In this document: piece after piece, positions 47,376 through 59,638 of the stretch
Layout of the letters: every line of letters begins with the position of its first letter
How positions within the stretch are numbered: the first letter of the stretch is position 1
NCBI RefSeq assembly: GCF_949987515.2
Contig: NC_082694.2
Location: 41,109,951 to 41,173,950, forward strand
Direction of reading: 5' to 3'
DNA: 64,000 nucleotides
DNA from: Delphinus delphis
Taxonomy: Eukaryota > Chordata > Mammalia > Artiodactyla > Delphinidae
Notes under the pieces: generated by a model
Database searches by the model: none
Seen by the model: only the letters and a program-made list of their open reading frames with translations
What the model was told of the DNA's origin: nothing
Position numbers and translations under genes: made by a program

Positions 47376-47628
47376 ACTAACAACTTTTATTTTATAAATA
47401 TATTTTATTTTATTTTATTTTGCGGTACGCGGGCCTCTCGCTGCTGTGGCCTCTCCCATTGCGGAGCACAGGCTCCGGACGCGCAGGCTCAGCGACCATG
47501 GCTCACGGGCCCCAGCCGCTCCGCGGCATGTGGGATCTTCCCGGACCGGGGCACGAACCCGCGTCCCCCGCATCGGCAGGCGGACTCCCAACCGCTGCGC
47601 CACCAGGGAAGCCCTTACTAATAATTTT
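47376..47628 (-). mobile_element. CHR-2-type SINE with (TTTTA)n tail
   Basis: A reverse copy, head ending near 47,614. The tail is TATTT-like repeats (47,391-47,420), which is an (AAATA)n tail on the element strand. Flanks TACTAACAACTTTTAT and TACTAATAATTTTTAG look like a decayed target duplication. Confidence 0.92.
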
Positions 47629-47670
47629 TAGATGGACAACATCACTGACTGAGGATGATGTGTTCTGCAT

Positions 47671-47694
47671 TTTTTTTTTTTTTTTTTTTTTTTT
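47671..47694. repeat. poly(T) tract
   Basis: About 24 T residues. It could be the complement of an A tail, but I do not recognise a retroposon body to its right. Confidence 0.8.
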
Positions 47695-49079
47695 ACAAAG
47701 AACCTAACCTTTCCTCCCACCAGAGAGGAGATCCCACTAACTTCACCCTGCTCCGACCTCATGCCTTTCTCTTTCTCCTCCAGGACCTCACACCATCCGA
47801 TCACTCCTCACTCCTCACCCTCAGTAGTTCCCCTGGCTTCTTCTCTTCATCTACAGACAAGCATAAAGCCACCAGATTCTTTAAAATAAGCAAACAATGC
47901 TGCCCCTTCCTGAGCACAGCTCCTTTTGGCACAGCTCTTTTCTTTCCATTTAAAGTTTAATGAAGAGTAGTTTATAATAATTTCCTCTCTATGTTTTTCG
48001 TATTTTCATTCCTGCCCTCCCTCGAAATTCTATGGAAGATAGAATCACTATCACTTATCTAAGGCACAGAAGCACATTCCTACCTGCCTGCCAGGAAGTT
48101 TTGATTGACTTTCTTCTGAAAATCAGTATATTAAATAATAGTCTTAGCCTTGTCTGTCGCCCCTTCCGACTGTAAATTGATCGTAACATCCTCACCTTAC
48201 AGACTGTGCCATTTCATTTCCAAGGGGTCGATATGTATCATTGCATTGATACAATCAAGTCCATGGAATTGACGTTAGTTCTGTTCCGAATGTGTCTACT
48301 GCAAGCCCTTGGAACATGGGTTGCCTCCCCCAACTTCTGTCACCTCTATGGCTGGACACCTTGGATGAATAGTTTCTGAAGAGTGCATCAGTTTTCTAAG
48401 AGACGGCTGAGTCCCTTGTATCCTAACTGGTTTTTACTAACCCCTTCCACTTGGGGACTAGCCTATATCCCCATGTCTACTGCCACTGATTTCTCCAAAA
48501 TGAATGAGACCCCAAGCATCCTTACTACCAGTGATCAGCGTACTTCTACCGCCATGACTGGATTCATTTTAATTCTGTATTTGCTCATTCATGGCAGCCT
48601 TAGAGCCCAGTTAGTTCCATTCCACTAGCCCTTTGTCTAGTATGGCCTTGCGTCCCTCCTTCCTGTCGATGGCTGAAGTCCAAGAGTACTTTCAACAATG
48701 GTGCCATCTGAATTGTGTGCTATGTACAACCTTTCTCATTGCATTTTCTTTCCAAAGAAAATCCAACATCCCTGTCTCTGTTTATGAGAGCTGGCTCAAA
48801 ATGGAGTCGGCGTCCCGTTCCTTTCCCTCCCTATTTCCAATCTGTTTGCAAGTTTACAGACTCCCTCATCACATTCATCCATTCTCTTCCCTCCATTCTC
48901 ACTTCCCCTAGTAGATTTGTGGTCCTCGTTACCTTCTGAGCTATTGCTAGAGACCCTCCCTGGATACCCCCTCTAACTCCAACATTTTCTTGTTCCACTT
49001 GCAATCCTTCTATAGTTCTCATCACAACTCTATCATATTTACTAACTTTTAGAGATAGCCCATTCTCACCAATTTTGAG
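47695..49079. other. unassigned sequence, 1.4 kb
   Basis: Pyrimidine-rich on the plus strand in places. No gene or repeat that I can name. Confidence 0.4.
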
Positions 49080-49440
49080 AAAAATTAATAGGCCTGGCAT
49101 TTAAAGTCCTTCCCAAATACTCCAAATGTATTTCATGCTCAATCTCTATAGTGCTGCTAACCATTTCTCCAACATGCTTCCCTTTCCCATCTCTGTGCCT
49201 CTGTTTGTACGGTTATCTCTGTTTGGAGTATCCTAATCTCCATGAATAAAAATACTACCTATCCTTCAAGGTTCTTTACATGAAATCTGTCTAGATTTTC
49301 TTAAGCAAAAGTGGTTACTTCTACTTTTAAACCCCTGTAACATCTGGTTTATCCCTCTCCTGCAGCTCTTATAATTCTTCCTGCATCCTATCTCTTTTTA
49401 CCCTTGTTTCATCCATCTTAAAGGACTTCAGTCTCCCTCA
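49080..49440 (+). mobile_element. L2 LINE fragment
   Basis: AGGCCTGGCATTTAAAGTCC, CATCTCTGTGCCTCTGTTTG, GTTTGGAGTATCC and CTACCTATCCTTCAAGGTTC match the L2 3' region. The MLT1-like LTR begins directly after it. Confidence 0.78.
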
Positions 49441-49445
49441 TGGCA

Positions 49446-50072
49446 GATGTTGTAGGCAAAATTATAAAATGAACCTCCAAGATTCCTGGTCGCTGGTGTA
49501 CATACACCTCCAAGTTACTTAATCAAGCATTAATCTAAATACTGCTGTGAAGATTTTACAAATGGAATTAAGGTCCCAAATCAGTTGACATTAAGATAGA
49601 AAGATTATCCGGGTGGTCATGACTTAATCACATGAGACCTTTAAAGGGAGAACATTTTCTTCATCAGAAAGGAAAGTCAGAGTATCCGAGTACAAAGGGA
49701 ATTTGAAGCCTGAGAAGTTCTCATTGCTGGTTTAAAGATAGAGGGGGTCACATGGCAAGGAATGCAGGAAGCTTCTAGGAATCATAAGCAGCCTCCAGTA
49801 AGAAGGCCAGAAAGAATATAGGGACCTCAGTCCTGCAACCACAAAGATCTGAATTCTGCCAAGAATGACCTGGAAGTTGATTCTTTCCCAGAGCCTCCAG
49901 ACAGAAACACAGCCCAGCTGACAGCCTGATTTTACCCTTGTGAAACGCTGAGCAGAGAACCCAGCCACATTGTGCTGGACTTCTGCCTCACAGAAGCTAA
50001 TAAATGGGTGTTGATTTAAGCTGATAAATTTGTGGTAATTTATAAAACAGCAATAAAAAAACTAATACAGCA
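49446..50072 (+). mobile_element. MLT1-like solo LTR (ERVL-MaLR)
   Basis: It starts TGTTGTAGGCAAAATTATAA and ends AAAAAACTAATACAGCA, with the family-typical middle (ATGACTTAATCACATGAGAC) and 3' parts (GTGCTGGACTTCTGCCTCAC, TAATTTATAAAACAGC). No internal coding sequence is attached. At about 627 bp it is longer than a typical MLT1, so the subfamily is open. Confidence 0.75.
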
Positions 50073-50684
50073 GGGATAATATCTTACTCACGTTATTATA
50101 TCCAGCAATGCCAAGCTGAGTGACTTGTATATAAGATTACAGCAATACATATTTACCTTCCAATTGCATAAAAAGTATTTGGGATGTAATCCCATCAGCA
50201 AGAACAAATAGATGGGCAAAGTAAAAGGCAAACAGGATGAAGTCTTTGTATTTTTTACCACGGAGAATTTGGGATATTCTTAATGTATCCACTCTGACAA
50301 GGCCACCTTGGAGCACATTTTGAAAATCCTGAGTGTAAGTCCCTAGAACAAACTCAGTTCTGAAAATCTGTCTTGTTTTTTTAAGAAATTTATTTTAAGA
50401 AATACACGATTTGGGCCATTTGTTGAAAAAACACTCCTGGTGACATTACTGAACTAGCACCTAGTTCCATACACCTGTGATCGCAGTGAAGGTCCTTGCC
50501 ACCTACATTTCCAAACCTAGAACTTCAGCTCTTAAATAAAATGACTAATTCTTCCTTTCAGCACTACCACTCTTTTCCTGTTAATTTCTTAAAATGGTTT
50601 TTGTCTCTTTTGGTCTCAAAATGTGACCAGACTTGAACGTTGTTGACATTTAAGCATCATATTAATCTTTTTTTTTCCTTGAAG
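50073..50684. other. unassigned sequence upstream of candidate exon
   Basis: AT-rich with no repeat recognised. It ends in the polypyrimidine run of the candidate splice acceptor at 50,668-50,684. Confidence 0.45.
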
Positions 50685-50818
50685 CGAAATGCTAAATCTC
50701 AGCCTCCTTGCTCTACACCTGCTATAGAATCTGTGGAGGAGGAGGAAGCTGGCCAGCACACAGAGGGAGACCCACCTTCCCAGCCAAGCTCTCCATCCAA
50801 AGAGTTCCAAGGCCCCGC
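50685..50818 (+). other. candidate internal coding exon 1 (unidentified gene)
   Basis: A polypyrimidine run TCTTTTTTTTTCCTTGAAG ends at 50,684 and a strong donor GTGAGT starts at 50,819. Between them 134 nt are open in the frame beginning at the first base, ending in phase 2. The translation is acidic and Ser/Pro-rich (ESVEEEEAGQHTEGD, PPSQPSSPSKEF), like a disordered protein segment. The GC content is higher than the surroundings. Other frames, on both strands, are also partly open here, which weakens the case. I do not recognise the protein. Confidence 0.3.
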
Positions 50819-51597
50819 GTGAGTCAATTAACCCAAGAAGATTCAGCTTTCTCATTGGCTCCCAACACTGATCCCTCAGAGCTGCTGTCACGTTCTAAGG
50901 AAAAACGAAGAACAAAAGACCTTGAAGAGTGTAGAGGGCACAGCACTGTCATTATCCAAAGGGAACCCCTGCCCCTCCCATTGGCCCGTATACTCTGGTA
51001 ACTGTTTTCAGTGGAACTATGGCAAGATTTGCAGGCAGCTAACATGTACGTGGGACCATCCATAACTTTTGCCTTGGTACAGTCAGACTATTATTTACCC
51101 AATAAACCATAACTGCAGTGGAGGCCCAATAATTCAGCATCTGAGAGGGATGTGCTGTGGAAGAAGTCATTATGGTCCATCAGATCAAAAATTCACCTTT
51201 AAAGAAGTGTCCAAATACAAACGTACACAATGGGATGAAGTCACTACAGACTATTTTGCCAAATAATACACATTTTCAAAATTACTGTAGCGCCTATCAT
51301 ATACCTCACTGCGTGCTTATCCCACACATAGAAGGGTTTTTTTTAAAAATGAAAGAAAATACAAGGGAAAAAAAAGGACATAAACCACCATTTCAAAATA
51401 ATAAAGATTATATTACAAATGTAGAGAAGCCCCAAAATGTAAAAGGTAAAGACAGTTATTTCTTTCTAATTCACATTGTGCAAGTTGTTTTTATTATTAT
51501 TACATTTTTTTTACCCCCAAGTCCCATCAGCTGAAAAGATACTGTCAGCCTTCACTCTGAATGTTCTGCATGTTTTCTGTTTGTGTCATTTTAAAAG
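50819..51597. other. putative intron or plain intergenic sequence
   Basis: No repeat was recognised. It ends with a pyrimidine-rich stretch and TTTTAAAAG, a possible splice acceptor. Confidence 0.3.
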
Positions 51598-51660
51598 GTC
51601 TGAACAAAGAGCTCGCAGTACTGCAGGCAATTTGGAAAACCACCAAAGTTACAATAGACG
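51598..51660 (+). other. candidate internal coding exon 2 (unidentified gene)
   Basis: 63 nt lie between AG at 51,596-51,597 and GTGAAT at 51,661. Entered in phase 2, as the candidate exon at 50,685 requires, it is open throughout (SEQRARSTAGNLENHQSYNR) and leaves in phase 2. The compatibility of the two segments is the main support. No further exon was found in the window, and the gene is not recognised. Confidence 0.27.
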
Positions 51661-52017
51661 GTGAATATCTTTGTTTCTTTCAGTTTTGTTCCACAGAAAG
51701 AAATCAAGGCATCCCTCTTTGATGTCTGTTTTGTTTTGTTTTTGTAATCACTCCTGCACATGGTGTGTCCATACAGCATGACAAAGGCTCAGGTTCATGA
51801 GAATGATAAAATGAAAAGACTCAAAATTCTTAATGTTGAAAGGCTTGATTAGGATACATACCTCAAATTTCATATACAGATTAAATAATTGATACTTATC
51901 AAAAGTTTATTTGTATTAATTAATGTTTTCCATTTAGGGGTAGGAGAGTATGCACTAAAAATAAAATCACTCTTCTACAATCACCAGGTGAACTCTGGAA
52001 ATACTCATATGATGGTT

Positions 52018-52019
<2 letters not shown>
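51661..52019. other. unassigned sequence
   Basis: Nothing recognised apart from a GTTTTGTTTT-type tract near 51,728-51,742. Confidence 0.45.
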
Positions 52020-52055
<36 letters not shown>

Positions 52056-52208
52056 CTTACCCCCTCCACCAAGTTGTTCTCTCTATTTTCTTCCTCTCTC
52101 CTCTCCCCTGCCTCCTTCTCTCCCCCTCCCTCTCCCTTTCTCCCTCTCTTATATTCTCTCTCTCTCTCTTCCCCCCTCATCTCTCAGCCATGCCCCTTCT
52201 TTCTCTCA
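52020..52208. repeat. (GT)n microsatellite and pyrimidine-rich tract
   Basis: 17 GT units (52,020-52,053) are followed by a CT-rich stretch with TCTC and CCCT blocks. This explains the overlapping frames with poly-Cys/Val or Ser/Leu/Pro products. Confidence 0.92.
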
Positions 52209-53954
52209 GACACACAGAGAAAACATCAGATTAATTATAGTGTCCCTAACTTTTTTGCTTGTTTAGACTCAAGAGACTAAAGGGCATTTCACAGCCTAGC
52301 TCCATCCATTTTAGGATTTTTGAAAGAATGTCTTAATATATTTGCTTACTATTTTATGAAAGCATAAAAATCAGAACCTGCTTTTTTCACTCCTTTCCCC
52401 TTTTATCAGGATCAGTATTTTTCTCCCCTTGCCTAGAAATGATCCCTTCAAAAAGTCAGCAAAATATTTTGGCTGTCTTCAGCAGCGCTTTGGGCTTCTC
52501 TGTTACAAATTGTATAAACATTTTCCAGACAGGGGAATTTGAAGGGTTTAAATTATTTTTTTAAATGATGTCTGTATTCTAGCACATTCACATTTGCAAG
52601 AGGAAGATGGAGGCAAGGAAAGCTACCACAGAACATAATATGTCTGGAATCAGAGGACTATTGAGCTCTATGCAAATCTGGGAAGGGAAAATATCTTCCT
52701 CATACATTATCTACGGCAAGGATTCTGAGTTTCCCTGGCTGATGAAACAAATGCTCGCGCTGGACGTAGTCTGTCATTCATATTGAGCTCACATATTTTA
52801 CTTCCTGAAACGAAACAAATACTGATAAACTACTTCAGTGAGCCTTTAATCAAGGTTTCGGCAGCATGCAGTTGGCAACGGAAAGATCAGTCTGTGGAGC
52901 CTAAAATCCTTCCATCATCAAATATACAGAAATAATAATTATATTTATCTGTTTGGTTCAGGCAGCACACCAAGAGTTACCCTTGCCCTAAGGACAGAGA
53001 AATCATCAGGCATTGTCATCTCTAAAGAAAAAAAAAATTCCTTAATAACTTGGAGGTTAAATGGTTCTCAATAGTTGTGGGGCTGAGGAAAAGGAAATAA
53101 AAATAATACGTTACTTTTAGCATTTTCCCCTTGTAATGCCCTAACAAGCTGTGTTGCATACTAACCAATTAGCACTTCCAATAATAACCCTGCAAGCACT
53201 AGTAAGCATCTAGCCTGACCAATGAAAAACTGTTTGAGAAGGAAAGAAATTGTTCCCTAATTCTGTTTCCCATCCTTACAGGAGCTCTGTGTCTGTGTAA
53301 ACATATTTCAATCCAACTTATTCCCGAAATAGTTGAAAAATTAGATCAAATAAACAGAGGAGTTGAGTTTGAAAAATATCTTATGGTGGAAGTAATGTAC
53401 CTTAACTTGGATTTTCCTACAAAAGCAAAAACTGAGACAAGGGCTTGGTGAACTGTGGTTATTTGGATGTGAGTCCAGGAAGCTGGAGGGAAAGAATGGG
53501 ATGAATGAATCAGAAGAGGAGAGAAAGCAAGTCAGGGTGAGTTTTGAGTTGATCATCACTGTGGACACCTGAGGCTTATTCCCTCTGAGGCCCCTCAGGA
53601 ACCAGAAAGAAATGAACCTCCGAACGGTTCCACTGAAGGATTAGAAGCGGGGGCATCAAACCTCTGGTCCAGTTTACAACTGACAGTTGCCCTGACCCTA
53701 GAGCTCCCCGTCTCCATCCTTCAAGACTCCACCTATTCATGGCTAAACCAACCAAGGCTTAAGAGAAAGCCCTGAGTAGAGAGGCGGAGGGCAGCAGGAG
53801 GTGGGAAGCTAGCGGCAAGCACAGGGAGTGCTTACTAGGGCTGAGTGGGCCAAGGGAACGTGGCTGCGGGCACCAGTATCATCTACTACCTATTTCTTGC
53901 TCTAGAATAACTTGAGAAGATCATTTTACATTCCTCTCAAAGAGTAAGTTTAAG
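52209..53954. other. unassigned, includes possible conserved segment
   Basis: No repeat was recognised. 52,690-53,010 has a composition like a conserved non-coding element (TGTCATTCATATTGAGC, TTTAATCAAGGTTTCGGC, AATAATAATTATATTTATCT). An open stretch without ATG at about 53,565-53,772 has no known motif. Confidence 0.35.
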
Positions 53955-54468
53955 CTATCAAGCCATAAAAAGACATGGAGGAAACCTAAATGGATATTAC
54001 TAAGTGAAGGAAGACAACCTGAAATGGCTACACACTCTATGATTCCCAACTAACTGATGTTCTGGAAAAGGCAAACTATAGAGACAGTAAAAAGATCAGT
54101 GGTTGCCAGGGGATGGAGGGATGGGGGGGCAGGGAAAATGAGTAGGGGGAGCACAGAGGATTTTTAGGGCAGTGAAAATATTCTGTATGATATTATAATG
54201 ATGGATATATGTTGTTATACATTTGTCCAAACCCATAGAATGTACAACACCAAGAATGAACTGTAATGTAAACTATGGACTTCAGGTTATTATGATGTGT
54301 CAGTGTAGGTTCATCAGCTGTAACGAGCACACCACTCTGGTGCGGGATGTTGATAACGGGGGGTGGAGGGGCTGTTCACTTTGGGGGGGGGGCAGGGAGT
54401 ATACCTGTACCTTCTCAACTTTGCTATGAACCTAAACTGCTCTAAAAACTAAAGTCAATTTTAACAGG
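53955..54468 (+). mobile_element. L1MA-type 3' end
   Basis: Typical L1M 3' sequence: GCCATAAAAAGACATGGAGG, AGTAAAAAGATCAGTGGTTG, CCAGGGGATGGAGGG, TTTGTCCAAACCCATAGAAT, GTACAACACCAAGAATGAAC and GAACCTAAACTGCTCTAAAA. The A tail is decayed. G runs occur at 54,124-54,130 and 54,381-54,390. Confidence 0.9.
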
Positions 54469-54908
54469 TCAATATGAGAGCATCGAGCATAGTCATTAAC
54501 ACTAAATATCATTTACGTGGCATTACCTTTGCAAAACCACTATGTATTCAAAGGAAGACCTTTATTTTCCCCTCCTCCATGTGCCTCAAGACACACTCTC
54601 TCCTTTCCTGGTTTTCCTTTTCAGGTCCTCTTTGTCACATTTTTCTTCTTACCTTCTTCTCACTCACCTGAATAGTTTTTCTTTCTCCTCAATTGTCTTT
54701 ACACTTCCACAGTCTTCAAGAATTATGGAACATGTTCTTTACCCAGTTAAGACAGAAAAAGTAGTCCCCAAACTGCCACTAAAGAAATCTGGGGTCATTT
54801 GATTATTAAGATATTAGTTAAAATAAATAAAAGCAAGAGTGTCTGTCTTGCTTGTTACATTGGATACTGGAAAAACATCTAATAAAAATTCTGCTTTGGT
54901 CTATTCAT
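54469..54908. other. unassigned sequence
   Basis: Pyrimidine-rich from 54,560 to 54,720. No gene or repeat recognised. Confidence 0.45.
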
Positions 54909-55042
54909 AGGGAGGAAGGGGCAGGGAAGGGAAGGAGGAAAAGGGAGAGAGAGAAAGTAAGAAGAGGAAGAAAGAGGGAGGGAGGAAGGAAAAAAGGAAG
55001 AAAGGAAGGAAGGAGGGAAGGAAGGATGGGATGAAGGAAGGG
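54909..55042. repeat. (GGAA)n-rich purine tract
   Basis: A nearly pure purine run of GGAA, GGGA and GAAA units over about 130 bp. GGAA arrays contain ETS-type core motifs, but no function can be read from the sequence. Confidence 0.92.
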
Positions 55043-55910
55043 GTCTTTGAGATTTTGTTTGCAGTGTTTCCTGGTCCAGTTATGATGTATCCTATAATCC
55101 CATCACTTTGGGATATATTCGCCCATTTTGACACTTTCCCTGGCCAAACACTCCCACCAGCTTCATTATAATTATTGAATCTAGCAGCCATTAGGGTCTC
55201 CTGTTAGAACTTACTACAATATCTACAGTTGCCACATTTCTAATTTAAGAGGACACACACCTGCTTTAATTACAGGGCCCTTGAGAGATAACAAGATATA
55301 AGTAACATGACCAGATGAGAGTCAATTGCTGAAATCGTTTCCTGATAAAATGTGTTTAGCTCCAGAGGCTTAAAGCTCACTAACTCTTTCCTATACAGCA
55401 TCAAGATGTCAACAGGAACACGGCTACTGGCAATAACCGAAATGCCTCTCTTCATTGAGAAACTGCCCGTACAGTAAACAAAGCCCACAAGACATGGCAG
55501 TAGATGCTTAGAGTCATTTCTGGCTGTTCTGTCATCAGCAGAGAATCTGGACATGAGAAAATTGCAGTGGCATATCTCAGTGTAGGTATTATCCCACATT
55601 TATGTCTCCCCTCAGTGAACATAATATTATGGGCCGAAGCACCACCCTTGGGATTTAGCCCTCAGTTTGTTTGCTATGTTTTTTAAAATTTATTTTTTAT
55701 ATAACCTTAAAAAGACTAACAAAAATGTATCTTATTGGTTTTCAATCTGCAGCCTTCTATTAATGGGTGACAGGTTGAAGGAAATGACATTACACAAGGA
55801 CCAGGAACTGTAAGCAGAGCATTCAAGGCATTTCCCAACTCTGTATCATTTTACCTCTAGAATATTCCTGTCATTTAGCAGGTCTTACTGTCACCAGCCC
55901 ATCTCACTGT
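55043..55910. other. unassigned sequence
   Basis: Nothing recognised. The minus-strand frame 55,270-55,599 (109 codons) has no known motif. Confidence 0.45.
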
Positions 55911-55914
55911 AAGA

Positions 55915-56165
55915 GTCAGGCTAGGACTCAGTGATTTAAGCCAAAAGAGTTTATTTCATGCTCACACGAAGTCTGCTGCGGTTCCCAACACCTCTCCAAA
56001 GCAGCTCCCAACATGAAGTGACTCAGAGATACAAGTTGTTTCGTCTTGGGTCTCTGCCCTCTCAACCAGGGACCTCCAGGATGGCCATAACAGGGGGAAA
56101 GAGAGCTGGTGGGTCACACACTCAATCCTGAATGCATTGCCTAGAAGAAAAATATGTCTGTTCAT
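55915..56165. mobile_element. ancient mammalian repeat, family not named
   Basis: GTGATTTAAGCCAAAAGAGT, TTTATTTCATGCTCACACGA, GACCTCCAGGATGGCCA and the overall order match a common ancient repeat that also seems present at 61.8-62.15 kb. I cannot name it with confidence. Confidence 0.5.
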
Positions 56166-56754
56166 AGCCCATGGGCCAGAATTATTATAGATATTTATAA
56201 TACCTGAATATACTCAGATATTCAGGAAACAGTAAATGTCTTTGCTACACTTCTCAATAGTATGCTCTTCACACCCACAACAAAGTAATATTCCTCAAAT
56301 ACTATTTTTATCCTGTTCCTTCCTCTGTAAAAAGCTTAGGAAGATTTTCGCAGCACCTGGCATTTTTATGTGACTTAACATTTAGTCATTTTTTTCCAAT
56401 GTGGTTAAGTCTTCAAGAGGCCATAATTAAGACAATATTTCTGAAAGGGGTAATACTGTGGTCATGATGAAGATTCTGTAGTCTTGGCATAAGGTCAAAG
56501 TTCTGGCGAGAAAAAGATCATAAGATCAGGGAGAGCAGAGCCTACGTCTGTTTTCTTCGCCATTGACTCTTCATCATTATTACCTATTACAATATCAGGA
56601 AATATTTTTTAAATGTAATTGAACTCTATAAGTTTTCCTGTGGCTAGTTCTGTCTCCTGAAGCAAGTCTAACCTCCTTTCTACTAGCAATGACCTTCCTA
56701 GCTGTCCTCTTCTGCTTCTCTCTGACACTGCCCCCCACATACACAGTCACAAGT
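56166..56754. other. unassigned AT-rich sequence
   Basis: Nothing recognised. Confidence 0.45.
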
Positions 56755-56905
56755 ATAACAATGATGAACAAAACTTGGATTTACAACTTACAAGGCACTT
56801 CTACACATACTATTTTTGAGCCATCAACTCCTCTATCAGATATGCCAAGTAGGTATAATTATTCCACTTTATAAAAGAAGCAGCAGAATGTCAGAAACAT
56901 TAAAT
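56755..56905 (-). mobile_element. possible MIR relic
   Basis: GCCAAGTAGGTATAATTATT and CCACTTTATAAAAGAAGCAG sit where the minus-strand MIR has its GTAGGTA...CATTTTACAGATGAGGAA part. Confidence 0.6.
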
Positions 56906-56999
56906 ATTTCATACTTCTTCTGACTTTCAGTCCAGGGTTCTTTTCACCATCCCCATATTCATAGGAACTCACGCCAACATTCTTTTCCTTATGCTGTTC

Positions 57000-57320
57000 G
57001 TAGCTCTGCTCCATTCTGCTCCCCTCTACCCTGCCTTGCAGTGCTTCCTCCTTACCCTTCCCCCTTCCCCTGAACCCAGAGACCTGGTTCACATTCTGTC
57101 TCCTCCAGAATATCCTTCTGACTACTTTACACCAGAACATTCTCCCCTCCTACTTCTGTTTGGATGTATGAGCTATTGCAGGATTGTCCTCTACGTGCTC
57201 TCCGAGTCTTCTCACTAATCAGATTGGAAACTCTTACAGGGAACAATTATGTCTTCCAACCATTTTCTATGCCCCTAAGCATCTAGCAGTATGCTTGGTG
57301 CATGGTTGCTGACCATTTCC
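57000..57320 (+). mobile_element. L2 LINE, 3' end
   Basis: The final part is clear: ATTGGAAACTCTTACAGGGA, ACAATTATGTCTTCC, CCCCTAAGCATCTAGCAGTA and TGCTTGGTGCATGG. The upstream part (57,000-57,200) is compatible but very diverged. Confidence 0.62.
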
Positions 57321-59590
57321 ATTATACTCTGAAGCAAGAAGAAAAAAAATCTGAGTATCATCCTACTGTAGAACCCAAACTCTAAATGGCACCTGGGGCT
57401 GACTTTGTTTACAGACTCCCATATTGATATCATACAGCTATTAGAGAGTTTAGAGCCATCCTAATTGTAGATAGATCTTAAAAACATCTTGTTTATGAAC
57501 TCAAAGGTTCTTATGAAGAATTAAATACCTATTTTTACTCTAAGGAACATTCTATAAAGATATAGAATAAATGGGACAAGAATTATTAGCAAAGCTTTTA
57601 ATAACTAACTGAAAATAGAGAAAGCAAACTGCAAGACTTAACCACTGTCAACTCAGTTCAGTACTCTCCTTCTCACAATAAAACTCGGGGAGGAAGGACA
57701 GAGAGATAATTTTATAAAAGGGAGTAGGGGTCCCCAATGGCGTCAACCTCAAATTGGTGAACATAATTAAATCTATTTTGAAAAAAATAGTACCTAAATC
57801 TTTCGGTACTGGATTTTATATAATATAATAACTACCTATTATGTAAAGCAGAACTTATATTTATTTGTACAAAGGCTGCCTATAGTCCAAGTATCCTGAA
57901 TTTTGTTAAAGAAGTTTATCTCACCTGTATTTTAGGTAATTCATTTCCTAACAAGCCTTGTTCTCCAGACTCCAAATTAGTCCCCTTTTGTCTTAGATAG
58001 TGGGATTACAGAAATTCTATAGTATTGCTGAAGTGAGTTGTTTTTTTTCCCAAAGTACATGAGCTAAATATTTTTAAAAATTAAATTGCCTCATATATGG
58101 AACATGCTTGCTCTATTACAGCATATTGCAACAGTAAGATACAGACCCAAACAAAATACTGTTCCTCTAAGTTGCCAGTGGGATTCTGGGGGTGGTGAGG
58201 AAAACACATGACATTCTAGTTAAAGAGGGTAGTTGTAATTCTCCGTGCTTATCATCAACATCTTCAAATCACATACTTCCGCAGCCCAGCATTCTCTTGG
58301 CTTCCACTCATAATTCTTTTTAACTTTAACAGAATGGGCCAGCTAGTGAGTGGGGAAGGAGATAAAGATGTGGGTAAGGTTTCTAAGAGGTTGAGTCAGA
58401 TATGTATTTAGATATGCAGAAAGAGAATTTCACATTAAGATCAAGAAAAGGGTAACATACTGGCTTATATTCCCCCCTGAAAAGAAAACTCAAAATGTTA
58501 AGACAAAGTAGGCCACAGTGAAGTTTAACGTATAGCTGTTTCCATATTATTCAGGGCATTTATGCTAATTGTACTGACAAAGAGTTTATGATTGTTTTGG
58601 TTCCCTCAGAATATTAAAAGATCTGGGCTGACATAAAGAGGTATATAAAAGTGAAATTTTATTACAGATGTCAAATTTGTTAAAGAGTGATTCATGCTAG
58701 ATTACTTTATTGAAGCAAGTAATAAGTTTAATTACAAATCTTTTCAAATCTTTTTTTCTCCTTAACTCAATACAGAAAGGAAGAAGGTATGGTTTATCTT
58801 CAAGGGGAAGGCAAAAATTATGCATGGGAACAATATGGCAAAAACTAATAATGCCCAGAAGTTTAAAATTTTTAAAAAAGGAAAAAAAAAGGATCAGCAA
58901 AATGTGGCTGGAACTGGTGATGTATGACTACACCAAGCACTTTTTTGCTGAGGCAGGAAAAAGATTTATGTTCCACTGTAAAACAATGTGTGTAGTGTGA
59001 ATGATACTGAAAGGTAACTGAACAGAGGCTGATGTGGGAGATAAGGGAGCAAATCCTCACAGAGTCATGTGTTGGGTCAGAGACATGTGGAAGAAAGAAT
59101 GTTAAATGTCTCTGCACGGGTCCTGGAATGATCACAGATGATTTTTTCACAAGTGTACGCTTTACATTTCCACTCTACATATCTGTTTAGTTTTTTAAAA
59201 ATTAAAACACATGTAATTCCAAATTTATATGCAAATATCCTTGCATTAGAAGATTTACTTTTAAAGAGATATGTTGGGTAAGGGGAGGCCCAAGACATTA
59301 GGGGCCATTAGAATAAGTACCTGGATTCCAAGTGGGACAGAAGGAACACCCTCCTAATGCACTCAAGGCTGAGCCCCTACAATTCAATTCCAGATGAATT
59401 TAGTGCAGTTTTTCAGTTACATTTGATGATGAATCAGTTGGACTAGTGATGGATAGAATGCAATAATAGACAGTGCCCATTGTAATGGAAACCATGTCAT
59501 CCATCCTTTCTAATTTTCCAAACCAGATGTATTTTTTCCATCTTTTGGATGTCTGTGTTTCTAGTTCTCAAGTTGCATTATAGTAGTTAT
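57321..59590. other. unassigned AT-rich sequence, 2.3 kb
   Basis: No gene or repeat family was recognised. Short A-rich runs occur at 58,865-58,892. Confidence 0.45.
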
Positions 59591-59638
59591 TTTGCACTCA
59601 TTTTTTTTTTTTTCATCACAACTTCTTCCTCATTGGGG

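Noticed and set aside
49446..50072. Endogenous retrovirus with genes
   Set aside because: Only an LTR is present, without any internal gag, pol or env sequence.
53565..53772. Open stretch without ATG, possible exon
   Set aside because: No convincing acceptor or donor pair with compatible phase and no familiar motif. Such stretches arise by chance.
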